Shown here: positions 1 through 8,159 of the stretch, one piece after another | Layout: the number at the start of each line of letters is the position of its first letter | Position numbering within the stretch: the stretch's first letter is position 1 | Notes under the pieces: generated by a model | Database searches by the model: none | What the model saw: the letters and a program-made list of their open reading frames with translations, nothing else | What the model was told of the DNA's origin: nothing | Translations under genes and position numbers: made by a program | Assembly (NCBI RefSeq): GCF_020171655.1 | Contig: NZ_JAIVAC010000002.1 | Coordinates: 1-64,000, forward strand | Length of the DNA stretch: 64,000 nucleotides | Source of the DNA: Exiguobacterium aestuarii | GTDB taxonomy: Bacteria > Bacillota > Bacilli > Exiguobacteriales > Exiguobacteriaceae | Direction: 5' to 3'

Positions 1-25
1 TGAGCCAGGATCAAACTCTCCAAAG
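1..25 (-). rRNA. 16S rRNA, 5' end only
   Basis: The complement of the first bases reads AGAGTTTGATCCTGGCTCA, the universal 27F region at the 5' end of 16S rRNA. Only this tip is in the window; the gene continues beyond position 1. The exact mature 5' end is not determined. Confidence 0.95.
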
Positions 26-127
26 AATTTGATATAGCTCTTAAATTGACGAAGCTTGCGCTTCATTCAAAAATTGTAAAACTTATTTTTGCCTCATCGT
101 TCAGTTTTCAAAGTTCGTCAGTTTAAA
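26..127 (-). promoter_or_regulatory. rRNA leader between tRNA-Ile and 16S
   Basis: This transcribed spacer separates tRNA-Ile from 16S. On the minus strand positions 99-113 read CTTTGAAAACTGAAC, resembling the boxA-like antitermination and processing leader usually found just before 16S in Bacillales. No gene is present. The boxA role is inferred from similarity. Confidence 0.55.
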
Positions 128-204
<77 letters not shown>

Positions 205-215
205 ATAAAAAAGAA

Positions 216-292
216 TGGTGCACCCTGAGAGATTCGAACTCCCGGCCTTTAGATTCGTAGTCTAACGCTCTATCCAGCTGAGCTAAGGGTGC
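216..292 (-). tRNA. tRNA-Arg (ACG)
   Basis: The acceptor GCACCCT pairs with AGGGTGC, the anticodon is ACG, the T-arm is GTTCGAATC and CCA is encoded. With A34 modified to inosine it reads CGU, CGC and CGA. This is the likely partner of the argS T-box, whose probable specifier is CGC. Confidence 0.95.
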
Positions 293-297
293 GCATA

Positions 298-385
298 TGG
301 TGCGGTCGAGAGGACTTGAACCTCCACGGTGTTAACCACCACTAGGCCCTCAACCTAGCGCGTCTACCGATTCCGCCACGACCGC
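298..385 (-). tRNA. tRNA-Leu (GAG)
   Basis: A class II tRNA with long variable arm (88 nt including CCA). The anticodon stem CTAGG/CCTAG encloses a loop with GAG, which decodes CUC/CUU. CCA is encoded. Confidence 0.93.
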
Positions 386-402
386 AGCGTATGAAATTAA
401 AA

Positions 403-478
403 TGGTGAGTCATGCAGGGCTCGAACCTGCGACCCTCTGATTAAAAGTCAGATGCTCTACCAACTGAGCTAATGACTC
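403..478 (-). tRNA. tRNA-Lys (TTT)
   Basis: The acceptor GAGTCAT pairs with ATGACTC, the anticodon loop is CTTTTAA (UUU), the T-arm is GTTCGAGCC and CCA is encoded. Confidence 0.95.
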
Positions 479-487
479 AAATAAAAG

Positions 488-559
488 CTGGGCTGGAAGG
501 GATCGAACCTTCGCATGTCGGAATCAAAATCCGATGCCTTACCACTTGGCTACAGCCCA
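488..559 (-). tRNA. tRNA-Gln (TTG)
   Basis: The acceptor TGGGCTG pairs with CAGCCCA and the anticodon is TTG. The discriminator G is followed by CTT, so this is the only tRNA of the ten without an encoded CCA. It would need tRNA nucleotidyltransferase to become functional. Confidence 0.93.
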
Positions 560-566
560 ACGTAAA

Positions 567-642
567 TGGCGGTCTTGACGGGATTCGAACCCGCGATCTC
601 CTGCGTGACAGGCAGGCATGTTAACCCCTACACCACAAGACC
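567..642 (-). tRNA. tRNA-Asp (GTC)
   Basis: The acceptor GGTCTTG pairs with CAAGACC, the anticodon is GTC, the T-arm is GTTCGAATC and CCA is encoded. Confidence 0.95.
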
Positions 643-663
643 AGATTACGTTTTTATTTGAAA

Positions 664-739
664 TGGTGGAGGATGACGGGATCGAACCGCCGACCCCCTG
701 CTTGTAAGGCAGGTGCTCTCCCAGCTGAGCTAATCCTCC
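664..739 (-). tRNA. tRNA-Val (TAC)
   Basis: The acceptor GGAGGAT pairs with ATCCTCC, the anticodon loop is CTTACAA (UAC) and CCA is encoded. Confidence 0.95.
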
Positions 740-744
740 ATATA

Positions 745-819
745 TGGTGACCCGTACGGGATTCGAACCCGTGTTACCGCCGTGAAAGGGCGGTGTCTTA
801 ACCGCTTGACCAACGGGCC
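745..819 (-). tRNA. tRNA-Glu (TTC)
   Basis: The acceptor is GGCCCGT, the anticodon stem CCGCC/GGCGG holds the loop CTTTCAC (UUC), and CCA is encoded. Confidence 0.95.
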
Positions 820-848
820 AGTGTATGTGTCTTCTAAGTAATTTTAAG

Positions 849-940
849 TGGCGGAGACGGAGGGATTCGAACCCTCGCACCGGTTTCCCAGCCTACTCCC
901 TTAGCAGGGGAGCCCCTTATAGCCTCTTGGGTACGTCTCC
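849..940 (-). tRNA. tRNA-Ser (GCT)
   Basis: A class II tRNA with long variable arm (92 nt). The anticodon stem CTCCC/GGGAG encloses CTGCTAA (GCU), reading AGU/AGC. CCA is encoded. Confidence 0.93.
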
Positions 941-949
941 AAAATAAAA

Positions 950-1024
950 TGGCTCCGCAAGTAGGATTTGAACCTACGACCTACCGGTTAACAGCCGGTT
1001 GCTCTACCACTGAGCTATTGCGGA
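950..1024 (-). tRNA. tRNA-Asn (GTT)
   Basis: The acceptor TCCGCAA pairs with TTGCGGA, the anticodon loop is CTGTTAA (GUU) and CCA is encoded. It is the first gene after the cluster promoter. Confidence 0.95.
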
Positions 1025-1057
1025 ACGTTGCTTGAAATTATCGAAGTAACGATTTAT

Positions 1058-1086
1058 ATTGTAACCGCAAACCAGAAACCTGTCAA
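1058..1086 (-). promoter_or_regulatory. Strong sigma-A promoter of the tRNA-16S operon
   Basis: On the minus strand a perfect -35 TTGACA (1081-1086) is followed by a 17-bp spacer and -10 TACAAT (1058-1063), about 33 bp before tRNA-Asn. It is the only convincing promoter before the ten tRNAs, so they and 16S are probably one transcript. Confidence 0.85.
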
Positions 1087-1178
1087 TCACTTTCTTAGAA
1101 AAACTTTTATTTCGCATGCCGTCTCTCGGCGACTTCTATAAGATATCACGGTACAAAAAGACCGTCAACACTTTTTCT

Positions 1179-1217
1179 AAAAAAAAATCAGGTAAAATGA
1201 AAAACATTTTACCTGAT
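1179..1217 (-). terminator. Terminator of tex
   Basis: A 13-bp perfect stem (1187-1199 with 1205-1217, loop AAAAA) is followed on the minus strand by a run of nine T. It lies just after the tex stop codon. Confidence 0.9.
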
Positions 1218-1232
1218 TCGAGTTTCTTCTTA

Positions 1233-3359
1233 TTAAGTGCTCGGTTCAAGCATCGTCAAACTAATTCGTCCCCGGTTCACATCGACCTGTTCGATCCATA
1301 CCGTAACGATATCACCGACCGCCACGACATCTAACGGATGCTTCACGTAGCGATTCGATAATTTCGAAATATGGACGAGCCCGTCCTGTTTTACACCAAT
1401 ATCCACAAACGCACCAAAATCAATGACGTTTCGAACGGTCCCTTGGAATTCCATTCCGACTTGAAGGTCTTCAAGACTCATGACGTCCGTGCGCAGTAAC
1501 GGCTTTTGAATATCTTCCCGTGGGTCACGTCCTGGTTTCGCTAACGACTTCAAGATATCCTCGACAGTTGGAAGTCCCGCATCTAATCGCTCACTCAATA
1601 CATTCGCATCAACTTGTTGTAACCGTTCACGCAATGCAGCTGTTCCGACCTCAGCTTTCGAGGATCCGATTTCTTTTAAGATTGATAATGCGAGGGAATA
1701 ACTCTCTGGGTGAATCTCCGTCTGGTCGAGAACGTCCTTCCCATTCATAATTCGCAAGAATCCAGCCGCCTGCTCGAATGCCTTCGCTCCAAGTCTTGGC
1801 ACTTTCTTAATTTCCTTTCTCGTTTCAAAGCGTCCATTCTCTTCACGATATACCACAATATTTTTAGCAGTCGTTTTGTTCAGTCCCGATACGTAAGTCA
1901 ATAAAGACTCCGAGGCACGGTTCACATCGATTCCGACCATGTTAACCACGCTCTCCACGACGAATTCTAAAGATGCCTTCAGTTTATTCTGACTCACATC
2001 ATGCTGATATTGCCCGACACCAACCGACTGCGGGTCGACTTTGACGAGTTCTGCCATCGCATCCTGGATTCGGCGTGCAATCGAGACGGCTGACCGTTCC
2101 TCTACTTTTAAGTCCGGAAATTCACTACGTGCGACTTCCGATGCAGAATAGACACTCGCTCCCGCTTCGTTCACAATCGCGTAAGCAATCTCACGCTCTG
2201 CTTTCTTTAACCAATCCGCAACGAATTGTTCGGTCTCCCTTGATGCCGTACCGTTTCCGACGACAATAACGGAAATTGGGTACTTTTTCGCGAGTCTCGT
2301 TAACACTTTCTCCGCTCCATCGATATCGTGCTTCGGAGCCGTCGGATAGAAGACACCGACCTCTTCGACTTTTCCGATTTCATTGACGACCGCCCATTTA
2401 CATCCTGTGCGATAAGCCGGATCGATCCCTAAAACGACGACCTCGCGAAGAGGCGGTTGCATGTAGAGTTGCTTTAAGTTTTTCGAGAACACATCGATTG
2501 CCTGCTCCTCTGCCTTGTCGGTCAATTCACCACGAATCTCTCGTTCAATGACTGGGAAGACAGATTTTTTATAAGCCTCTGTCACAGCTGCTTCGACAAC
2601 TTCACGTTTCTCTTTCGGAAGTCGCTCATATGTACGAAGCGCTTGATCCATGAAACGTGTCTCGTCAAAAATGACTTTCACTTGAAGGACATCAGTGCGC
2701 TCCCCACGGTTCAAGGCGAGTACACGGTGTGGGACAATCCCCGCAATTTTCTCTTCATATTCATAATACTGCGCAAAGATCTCTTTTTCGTCTTCCGCTT
2801 GTTTTTTCTTCTTCGAACGCAACAATCCTTCTTTGCGAACACGGTCACGAAGCATCTGTCTTAATTTTGCTTCTTCCCCCCATTCTTCCCCGATGATGGC
2901 ATGTACGAGCGGAAGAGCTTCTTCTAGCGCTACACCCTTCGAGAGCTCTTCAACCACATCTGTTGAGTATGGAGACTTGTCTCGGAACCAGTCCGCAAGT
3001 GGCTGCAACCCTTTCTCACGTCCTTGTTCCGCTTTCGTCCGCCGTTTCGGACGATATGGTAAGTAGATATCTTCCACTTGCTGAAGGGTTGTCGCTGCCT
3101 CTAACGCCTTCGTTAGTTCAGGTGTATTCTTTTCCAGCTCTTCTAACTTAGCAAGAACATCCGTTTTCCGTTTTTGCAGACTTTCTTCATATTGAAGGGC
3201 GTCCAAGATTGCTTTGATTTCGACTTCATCCAGGTTCCCCGTCATTTCTTTCCGGTAACGAGCCATGAACGGAATCGTCGCCCCTTCAGATGCGAGCTGT
3301 TGAACCGTCTCTACTTGGTTCACTTTCAAGTTTAACGCCTTAGCCACTTTCGTAATCAC
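1233..3359 (-). CDS. tex: Tex family RNA-binding transcriptional accessory protein
   Basis: About 708 aa, the usual Tex length. Visible parts are the N-terminal helical Tex domain (MARYRKEMTGNLDE), a YqgF/RNase H-like domain starting at VVVLGIDPAYRTG, helix-hairpin-helix motifs (NRASESLLTYVSGL) and a C-terminal S1 domain (FVDIGVKQDGLVHISKLS). Tex is a cytoplasmic nucleic-acid-binding protein linked to transcription; its S1 domain binds RNA. GTG at 3359 is chosen because AAGGA lies at normal spacing, whereas GTG at 3368 abuts the Shine-Dalgarno. It follows the sigB terminator, matching B. subtilis ydcI, which lies near the end of the sigB locus. Confidence 0.92.
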   Translation of the reverse strand: MITKVAKALNLKVNQVETVQQLASEGATIPFMARYRKEMTGNLDEVEIKAILDALQYEESLQKRKTDVLAKLEELEKNTPELTKALEAATTLQQVEDIYLPYRPKRRTKAEQGREKGLQPLADWFRDKSPYSTDVVEELSKGVALEEALPLVHAIIGEEWGEEAKLRQMLRDRVRKEGLLRSKKKKQAEDEKEIFAQYYEYEEKIAGIVPHRVLALNRGERTDVLQVKVIFDETRFMDQALRTYERLPKEKREVVEAAVTEAYKKSVFPVIEREIRGELTDKAEEQAIDVFSKNLKQLYMQPPLREVVVLGIDPAYRTGCKWAVVNEIGKVEEVGVFYPTAPKHDIDGAEKVLTRLAKKYPISVIVVGNGTASRETEQFVADWLKKAEREIAYAIVNEAGASVYSASEVARSEFPDLKVEERSAVSIARRIQDAMAELVKVDPQSVGVGQYQHDVSQNKLKASLEFVVESVVNMVGIDVNRASESLLTYVSGLNKTTAKNIVVYREENGRFETRKEIKKVPRLGAKAFEQAAGFLRIMNGKDVLDQTEIHPESYSLALSILKEIGSSKAEVGTAALRERLQQVDANVLSERLDAGLPTVEDILKSLAKPGRDPREDIQKPLLRTDVMSLEDLQVGMEFQGTVRNVIDFGAFVDIGVKQDGLVHISKLSNRYVKHPLDVVAVGDIVTVWIEQVDVNRGRISLTMLEPST

Positions 3360-3390
3360 TTGAATCACTTCCTTTTATGATCTCTTCCAA

Positions 3391-3399
3391 AGTGTAGCA
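3391..3399 (-). promoter_or_regulatory. Possible extended -10 promoter for tex
   Basis: The minus strand reads TGCTACACT, a TGnTAnAnT extended -10, between the sigB terminator and tex. No good -35 is visible, so this is a weak call. Confidence 0.35.
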
Positions 3400-3410
3400 A
3401 ACATTCAAAC

Positions 3411-3441
3411 AAAAAAGCGATGACTCGATTAGTCATCGCTT
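3411..3441 (-). terminator. Terminator of rsbV-rsbW-sigB
   Basis: An 11-bp stem AAGCGATGACT/AGTCATCGCTT (3415-3425 with 3431-3441) is followed on the minus strand by a T run. The sigB stop codon and its last codons lie inside the hairpin. Confidence 0.88.
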
Positions 3442-4229
3442 GAGAATACTTCATTGAGTGGGACTTTGATGGCTTCACGCAGTTTTTCGAGTGCTCGCCG
3501 TTGCAAACGGGAGACATGCATCTGCGAGATCCCAAGAAGTTCTCCAGTCTCTTTTTGACTCATATTCTTATAGTAGGCGCATTCTAAGATGGCGCGTTCC
3601 CGTTCATTTAGGACGTTGAACGCTTTCTCTAGAATGAGACGTTGGTCGACCGATTCATATCCACGCTCTTGGCTACCGACCAAGTCGAGTAACGTGACCG
3701 TACTGCCTTCGTTATCCGCCTCAATTGAACTATCGACCGACAGCGCTTGATAACTCTTGCCCATCTCAAGCGTTTCAAGAATTTCTTCGTCTGATACGCC
3801 AAGATGATCGGCAATCTCATCGATTCGCGGCGAGCGTTGCAATTCAGTCGTCAACTCTTCGACCGTCTTCTTAATTTTCGGTCCGAGCTCTTTAATCCGA
3901 CGTGGAACATGGACACTCCATGTTTTATCGCGGATGAATCGCTTGATTTCACCGATGATGGTTGGGACGGCAAACGATTCGAAGCTACGACCAAATTCTG
4001 GGTCAAATCGACGAAGTGCCGCCAACAACCCAATCATCCCAACTTGCACGAGATCATCGTGAATCGCTCGTCCACGCGAAAATTTACGGGCGAGTGCTTC
4101 GACGAGGTCCGAATAGCGATTGATGAGTAGCATTTGCACTTCTTCGTTTTGATCGTCTTGTTGGTAGCGTTCAATCCACTCTAGTACCTCGTCATCACTG
4201 TGATGGCGTTGTTGAGATTTTGCTGGCAC
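3429..4229 (-). CDS. sigB: General stress sigma factor SigB
   Basis: 266 aa, a group 3 sigma-70 factor. Region 2 includes DDLVQVGMIGLLAALRRFDP, region 3 follows, and the region 4 helix-turn-helix is KETGELLGISQMHVSRLQRR. It directs RNA polymerase to general stress promoters. The start is GTG with GAGGTGG at good spacing; it overlaps the end of rsbW by 35 nt, suggesting translational coupling. RsbW upstream is the expected anti-sigma factor. Sigma-F was considered, but the rsbV-rsbW partners, the alr/mazEF/tex surroundings and the sigma-B type promoter favour SigB. Confidence 0.93.
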   Translation of the reverse strand: MPAKSQQRHHSDDEVLEWIERYQQDDQNEEVQMLLINRYSDLVEALARKFSRGRAIHDDLVQVGMIGLLAALRRFDPEFGRSFESFAVPTIIGEIKRFIRDKTWSVHVPRRIKELGPKIKKTVEELTTELQRSPRIDEIADHLGVSDEEILETLEMGKSYQALSVDSSIEADNEGSTVTLLDLVGSQERGYESVDQRLILEKAFNVLNERERAILECAYYKNMSQKETGELLGISQMHVSRLQRRALEKLREAIKVPLNEVFSSDD

Positions 4230-4674
4230 TCTGATCCACCTCGTCCCTGTTGAGGAGTTTTGTCATCGTCACTTTGACACCATTGTCTTTATTGATCGAG
4301 ACATCGTCCATTAACGCTTCGATAAGGAAGAGACCAAGTCCTCCTTCGTGAAGCGATTCAATTTCTGTCGTCTCTTCGACCGGAGCCGCCTGACGCTTCA
4401 CATCGTCTGCGAACGTCTTGCCTGAATCTTGAATTGTGATTTCAAGACGATCTGCATATACGCCACAAGCGAGTTTGACTTCTCCATCTTGATGCTCTTC
4501 ATACGCATGCTGGACTGCGTTGCCGCATGCTTCCGAGACCGCGATTTTAATATCCTCGATCTCGTCGTACGTATATCCCATACGGTTAGCGATTCCTGAA
4601 ACGACTAATCGAACCACACCGACATATTCTGGTTTGGCCGGGAACGTCATGACCGTCTGTTCAACATTGTTCAT
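4195..4674 (-). CDS. rsbW: Anti-sigma-B factor and serine kinase RsbW
   Basis: 159 aa, a GHKL-fold kinase with N-box EACGNAVQHAY and a glycine loop HEGGLGLFLIEALMDDV. RsbW holds SigB inactive and phosphorylates RsbV; when ATP falls or RsbV is dephosphorylated it releases SigB. Its start overlaps the end of rsbV by four bases (ATGA type) and its end overlaps sigB, so the three are tightly coupled. Confidence 0.93.
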   Translation of the reverse strand: MNNVEQTVMTFPAKPEYVGVVRLVVSGIANRMGYTYDEIEDIKIAVSEACGNAVQHAYEEHQDGEVKLACGVYADRLEITIQDSGKTFADDVKRQAAPVEETTEIESLHEGGLGLFLIEALMDDVSINKDNGVKVTMTKLLNRDEVDQSASKISTTPSQ

Positions 4675-4997
4675 TGCGTGCCACCTCTTACGTTCGAATT
4701 AATTGAAAGAAGTTTATGGAGACCCGTCAATTCGAACAAACGATTGACTCGCTCCGTGACCCCGACAAGTGACAACTCTTTTTCGTTACGCGTGGCAATT
4801 TTCAATGCGCCGACGAACACACCGAGACCTGTCGAATCCATATACTCCACTTCGTCTAAATGAACGACCACATCTTGCTCACTGATGGCCGGATGCAATA
4901 CTTCTTTCAATTTTGGTGCAGTATATGTATCCACTTCCCCGGATACGTAAAGGTGTAATTGTTCTCCAATGACTTGCTCACGAATCGATAAATCCAT
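4671..4997 (-). CDS. rsbV: Anti-anti-sigma factor RsbV
   Basis: 108 aa, a STAS domain with conserved phosphorylation site MDSTGLGV (Ser about 55). Unphosphorylated RsbV binds RsbW and frees SigB. It has a strong AGGAGGG Shine-Dalgarno and is the first gene of the sigB operon. No rsbR, rsbS, rsbT, rsbU or rsbX is present here, so the phosphatase that activates RsbV must be encoded elsewhere or be of another type. Confidence 0.93.
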   Translation of the reverse strand: MDLSIREQVIGEQLHLYVSGEVDTYTAPKLKEVLHPAISEQDVVVHLDEVEYMDSTGLGVFVGALKIATRNEKELSLVGVTERVNRLFELTGLHKLLSINSNVRGGTQ

Positions 4998-5050
4998 CGT
5001 CTATTCCCTCCTAAATGTCCGTACAGATAAATTGAGTACGATTTACTTTA

Positions 5051-5075
5051 ATTCCCCACTATCAAAATCTTAAAC
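5051..5075 (-). promoter_or_regulatory. Sigma-B promoter of rsbV-rsbW-sigB
   Basis: On the minus strand GTTTAA (5070-5075), a 13-bp spacer and GGGAAT (5051-5056) closely match the sigma-B consensus GTTTAA-N12-15-GGGTAT. It lies 50 bp before rsbV, so SigB probably drives its own operon, as in B. subtilis. Confidence 0.82.
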
Positions 5076-5093
5076 CACTTTTTTTAAAAATGT

Positions 5094-5126
5094 TTAAAAA
5101 AAGACCGATACCTATGTACCAGTCTT
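5094..5126 (-). terminator. Terminator after mazF
   Basis: A 10-bp stem (5101-5110 with 5117-5126, two G-U pairs) is followed on the minus strand by seven T. It separates the acpS-alr-mazEF transcript from the sigB operon. Confidence 0.85.
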
Positions 5127-5139
5127 GATCTATGTAAGG

Positions 5140-5490
5140 CTAGAGAGGGATCAATCCCATACTAATCTCTAGCGCTCGGTCAACTTTATGCATCGTCTCA
5201 TCATCGAGATGAGTGACTTTATCCGTCAGACGACGCTTATCAATCGTTCGAATCTGCTCAAGTAAAATCACAGAGTCTCTCTCGAGTCCATGCTTCTCTT
5301 GATATACTTCCACATGAGTCGGCAGTTTTGCTTTTTGAATCTGAGCTGTAATCGCAGCGACAATGACGGTCGGGCTAAAGCGATTGCCGATGTCGTTCTG
5401 TACGATGAGAACGGGTCGAACGCCACCTTGCTCTGAGCCGACTACGGGCGACAGATTCGCATAAAATACGTCACCACGCTTTACGATCAC
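5140..5490 (-). CDS. mazF: MazF/NdoA endoribonuclease toxin
   Basis: 116 aa starting MIVKRGDV, the same start and length as B. subtilis NdoA (EndoA). It carries the PemK/MazF motifs [19 protein letters not shown] and [10 protein letters not shown]. MazF cuts mRNA at short specific sequences when not held by its antitoxin. GTG at 5490 is chosen because it gives the family start with GGGG about 10 nt upstream; a GTG at 5499 overlapping the mazE stop is possible. It follows mazE directly. Confidence 0.92.
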   Translation of the reverse strand: MIVKRGDVFYANLSPVVGSEQGGVRPVLIVQNDIGNRFSPTVIVAAITAQIQKAKLPTHVEVYQEKHGLERDSVILLEQIRTIDKRRLTDKVTHLDDETMHKVDRALEISMGLIPL

Positions 5491-5495
5491 TCTGC

Positions 5496-5774
5496 TCACA
5501 CCCCACTTACTTGACGTAAGAGAGCGTGTTCGGCTTCGGCTTCAATCGTTAGCATCTCTTCTGCCATATTCAAGTTAAACGCGGCCATCTCTTGATAGCC
5601 TTTCGCCAATTCTTCACGCAGTGTTTGTTGTCGATCAGCAATTTCTTTAGACAAGTATGTCACTACATCGTTCAAGGACAGTGTTTCACGGTCTTTCATC
5701 GAAATCGGACCCCCTTGTTGCGAGAACCGATCTGGGACGGACGCTAGCGCACCCGCAGTTCGCTGCTTCAACAT
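5496..5774 (-). CDS. mazE: MazE/NdoAI antitoxin
   Basis: 92 aa (B. subtilis NdoAI has 93). The C-terminal half, [16 protein letters not shown] onward to the VSGV end, matches the MazF-binding tail of NdoAI. The N-terminal ribbon-helix-helix part is much less conserved. ATG at 5774 is chosen because GGAGG lies six bases upstream; a longer frame to 5798 has no ribosome binding site. The antitoxin gene precedes the toxin, as usual. Confidence 0.85.
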   Translation of the reverse strand: MLKQRTAGALASVPDRFSQQGGPISMKDRETLSLNDVVTYLSKEIADRQQTLREELAKGYQEMAAFNLNMAEEMLTIEAEAEHALLRQVSGV

Positions 5775-5903
5775 CTTACACCTCCAGAATCGTTTCATGG
5801 ACTGGCGGAAAATCTCCCGCGTTCTTTATCAATATAACACGCGGGAATAGGAAAATATAGAGAAATCGAGAAAGAATTCAGATAATTTCACACGATTTGT
5901 GAT

Positions 5904-6980
5904 TCACACATAGTGACGCGGTAATCGACTCGTGAACTGGCAAACAATCTCATAGTTAATCGTCCCTAGATATGACGCAAGTTCATCAATGGCGACGTTT
6001 CCACCGACAAGTGTCACATCCGTACCGACCGGAAACTCTTTTGGAAGTCGGATCATGAAGCGATCCATGCAGACGCGTCCCACAATCGGACAACGAACAC
6101 CATTTACCTCAACTTCAAATCCGCTCGCCTTCCGTAACCAGCCGTCCGCATATCCGACTGGGACGGTACCAATCCATTCATCGGTCGATGTCGTATAGGT
6201 CGCTCCGTAACTGATCGTTTGACCTGCCTCGAGACGCTTCACCTGCATCAGCTGGCTCTTCAACGTAAAGGCAGGGCGGAGGAACGAATAGAATGTTTCC
6301 ATCTCATGTGACGGATATAAACCATAGAGTGCAATCCCGACACGGACCAGATTATAAGGAACATCTTGTCCTGCCATTCGGATGGCCCCTGCTGAATTGG
6401 ACGTATGAATATAGCGGAACCGCTCATGTAAACCATCCATCAAGCGTTCGAAACGTTCTTGTTGTGTATAGTACAAGTCGCTATCAAGTTCATCCGCTGT
6501 CGCAAAATGGGTGTAGATGCCTTCAATGACAAATGAATCGTTCGCTTCTTCAAGCAACGCATCAAGCTGCTCTCGCGTACGAAGACCAAGACGTCCCATT
6601 CCTGTGTCGACTTTAATATGAACCGTCAACGGTTTTTCTTCTATATAAGCAGCAGCCTCTTTTAACCATTTGGCAGAAAAAACGGACAACGTGACATCTC
6701 GTTCTGCTGCAATCCCTGCATATTGGGGGAATTGCGCCTCCATGACTAAAATCGGTGCCTCGATCCCTGCATCCCGAAGTTCGATTGCTTCTTCTAATAA
6801 AGCGACCCCAAGCATCGTCGCCCCGTTCTGAAGGGCGATATTCGCTACTTCAACAGCCCCATGACCGTAGGCATTCGCTTTGACGACCGCCATGATGTCT
6901 TGCGGGATACGTTGTGTTAACTCTTGTATGTTATGGGCGATGGCCGCCCGATCAATCTCGATTCGACTAGGACGAAACAT
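5904..6980 (-). CDS. alr: Alanine racemase
   Basis: 358 aa, a fold III PLP enzyme converting L-alanine to D-alanine for peptidoglycan. The PLP lysine is K34 in AVVKANAYGHG and the catalytic tyrosine is about Y258 in ISYGATY; the C-terminal beta domain includes VGRVCMDRFMI. The start overlaps the end of acpS by 14 nt, so they share a transcript. The order acpS, alr, mazE, mazF is conserved in Bacillales. Confidence 0.96.
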   Translation of the reverse strand: MFRPSRIEIDRAAIAHNIQELTQRIPQDIMAVVKANAYGHGAVEVANIALQNGATMLGVALLEEAIELRDAGIEAPILVMEAQFPQYAGIAAERDVTLSVFSAKWLKEAAAYIEEKPLTVHIKVDTGMGRLGLRTREQLDALLEEANDSFVIEGIYTHFATADELDSDLYYTQQERFERLMDGLHERFRYIHTSNSAGAIRMAGQDVPYNLVRVGIALYGLYPSHEMETFYSFLRPAFTLKSQLMQVKRLEAGQTISYGATYTTSTDEWIGTVPVGYADGWLRKASGFEVEVNGVRCPIVGRVCMDRFMIRLPKEFPVGTDVTLVGGNVAIDELASYLGTINYEIVCQFTSRLPRHYV

Positions 6981-7335
6981 GTTGCCCCTCCTCTTCTAAG
7001 ATGACTTGTGCGACGGCATATGCACTGCTATGACTGATGCTGACATGAATTCGTCCCGAAAACGGCGCAGTCATGACAGGTCGACCTGTCTCATCTGGTA
7101 AAATTTCAATATGGCGCCACGATAGACCGTGCGCGATTCCGGTGCCGATTGCCTTGGCATAAGCTTCTTTTGCGGCAAACCGACCCGAAACAAACTCGAT
7201 TTGACGCGGCAGTGGGTATTGTTGAATAAGCTCATACTCTGCATCGGTGAGCAGGCGCTTTAAAAAACGCGGTTGTTTCATCGAGCGAGCCATCCGATCA
7301 AGCTCGACGATATCGACTCCGATTCCTACAATCAC
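6967..7335 (-). CDS. acpS: Holo-[acyl carrier protein] synthase
   Basis: 122 aa (B. subtilis AcpS 121). It contains GIGVDIVELDR near the start and RFAAKEAYAKAIGTG, the Mg2+/CoA-binding WxxKEA-type motif, then HVSISHSSAYAVAQV. It transfers 4'-phosphopantetheine to acyl carrier protein. The GTG start at 7335 matches the family N-terminus and has AGGAG upstream; the frame runs further but that extension is not conserved. It is divergent from the rhomboid gene. Confidence 0.93.
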   Translation of the reverse strand: MIVGIGVDIVELDRMARSMKQPRFLKRLLTDAEYELIQQYPLPRQIEFVSGRFAAKEAYAKAIGTGIAHGLSWRHIEILPDETGRPVMTAPFSGRIHVSISHSSAYAVAQVILEEEGQHVSS

Positions 7336-7398
7336 AGGACACTCGCTCCTTTCCTTTTTTCCCCGTTTCCCTATACAATTGGAGAAAGAGGTGATGTT

Positions 7399-8124
7399 AT
7401 GTTTAGTCGTACGGAAAATGTACAAACGTTTGTACGGGCATATCCACTCGTAACGCTGTTCATTGTAATCCAACTCCTTGTGTTTGTCATCGATTCTTTC
7501 GCTCCTGGTTTACGAATCGTGTCAACAGGAGGGTCGTTTCATTTGGCACTCGCCGACGGACAATGGTATCGCTTAGTGACGGCCAACTTTATTCATTTGA
7601 GTCTCGGCCACTTACTATTTAATTCGTTTGCGCTGATCATCTTCGGACCAGCGATGGAACGTATGGTCGGGCATGTGAAGTTTGCTCTATTTTATGTATT
7701 CGCCGGGGCACTTGCCAACTTGTTCACCTACTTCACCGTCAGTAACTTGTTTTATCTACAAGCTGGTGCGTCAGGTGCCATCTTGGCCATTCTCGGATTC
7801 TATGTGTACATCGGCCGCTTCCGCCGCACGTTGATGCTTAGCCAAGATGCCCGCTTGGTCTATATCTTCGTCGCCATCAGTGCCGTCTTTACACTCATCG
7901 GTTCGAACGTTTCGCTTTGGGGCCACGTGTATGGCTTTTTGGCAGGATTTTTACTTGCCATTCCACTCTCCCGGTATGCCGTTCCGTATACACGCCCGAT
8001 GCGCTACGGGAAGTATAAGCAACGTTCGTACGCGCCCCCAATTATTCATTCCGGGGACGGAAAATGGTTCTTCTACATCATCATCGGACTGGCAGTTTTC
8101 GGTTTATTGGCACAGTTCCTATAA
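7399..8124 (+). CDS. Rhomboid family intramembrane serine protease
   Basis: 241 aa, about six membrane segments. The catalytic serine is S125 in AGASGA and the catalytic histidine about H176 in WGHVYG, with the conserved HLLFN loop segment in front. Rhomboids cleave membrane proteins inside the bilayer. ATG at 7399 has AGAGGTG upstream; the longer frame overlaps acpS and is not real. It is equivalent in position to B. subtilis ydcA, divergent from acpS. Confidence 0.88.
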   Translation: MFSRTENVQTFVRAYPLVTLFIVIQLLVFVIDSFAPGLRIVSTGGSFHLALADGQWYRLVTANFIHLSLGHLLFNSFALIIFGPAMERMVGHVKFALFYVFAGALANLFTYFTVSNLFYLQAGASGAILAILGFYVYIGRFRRTLMLSQDARLVYIFVAISAVFTLIGSNVSLWGHVYGFLAGFLLAIPLSRYAVPYTRPMRYGKYKQRSYAPPIIHSGDGKWFFYIIIGLAVFGLLAQFL

Positions 8125-8125
8125 C

Positions 8126-8156
8126 AAAAGGGTGACACACGGCGTGTCACCCTTTG
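8126..8156. terminator. Shared terminator of rhomboid gene and argF
   Basis: An inverted repeat AAAGGGTGACAC/GTGTCACCCTTT sits between two convergent genes. T runs on both sides are short, so efficiency is uncertain. Confidence 0.65.
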
Positions 8157-8159
8157 TCG

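Noticed and set aside
539-880. A 113-aa minus-strand open frame across the tRNA cluster
   Set aside because: It runs through tRNA-Asp, tRNA-Val and tRNA-Glu and has no ribosome binding site; chance frame.
5496-5798. Longer mazE start at 5798
   Set aside because: There is no ribosome binding site there, while ATG 5774 has GGAGG at ideal spacing and gives the family length.
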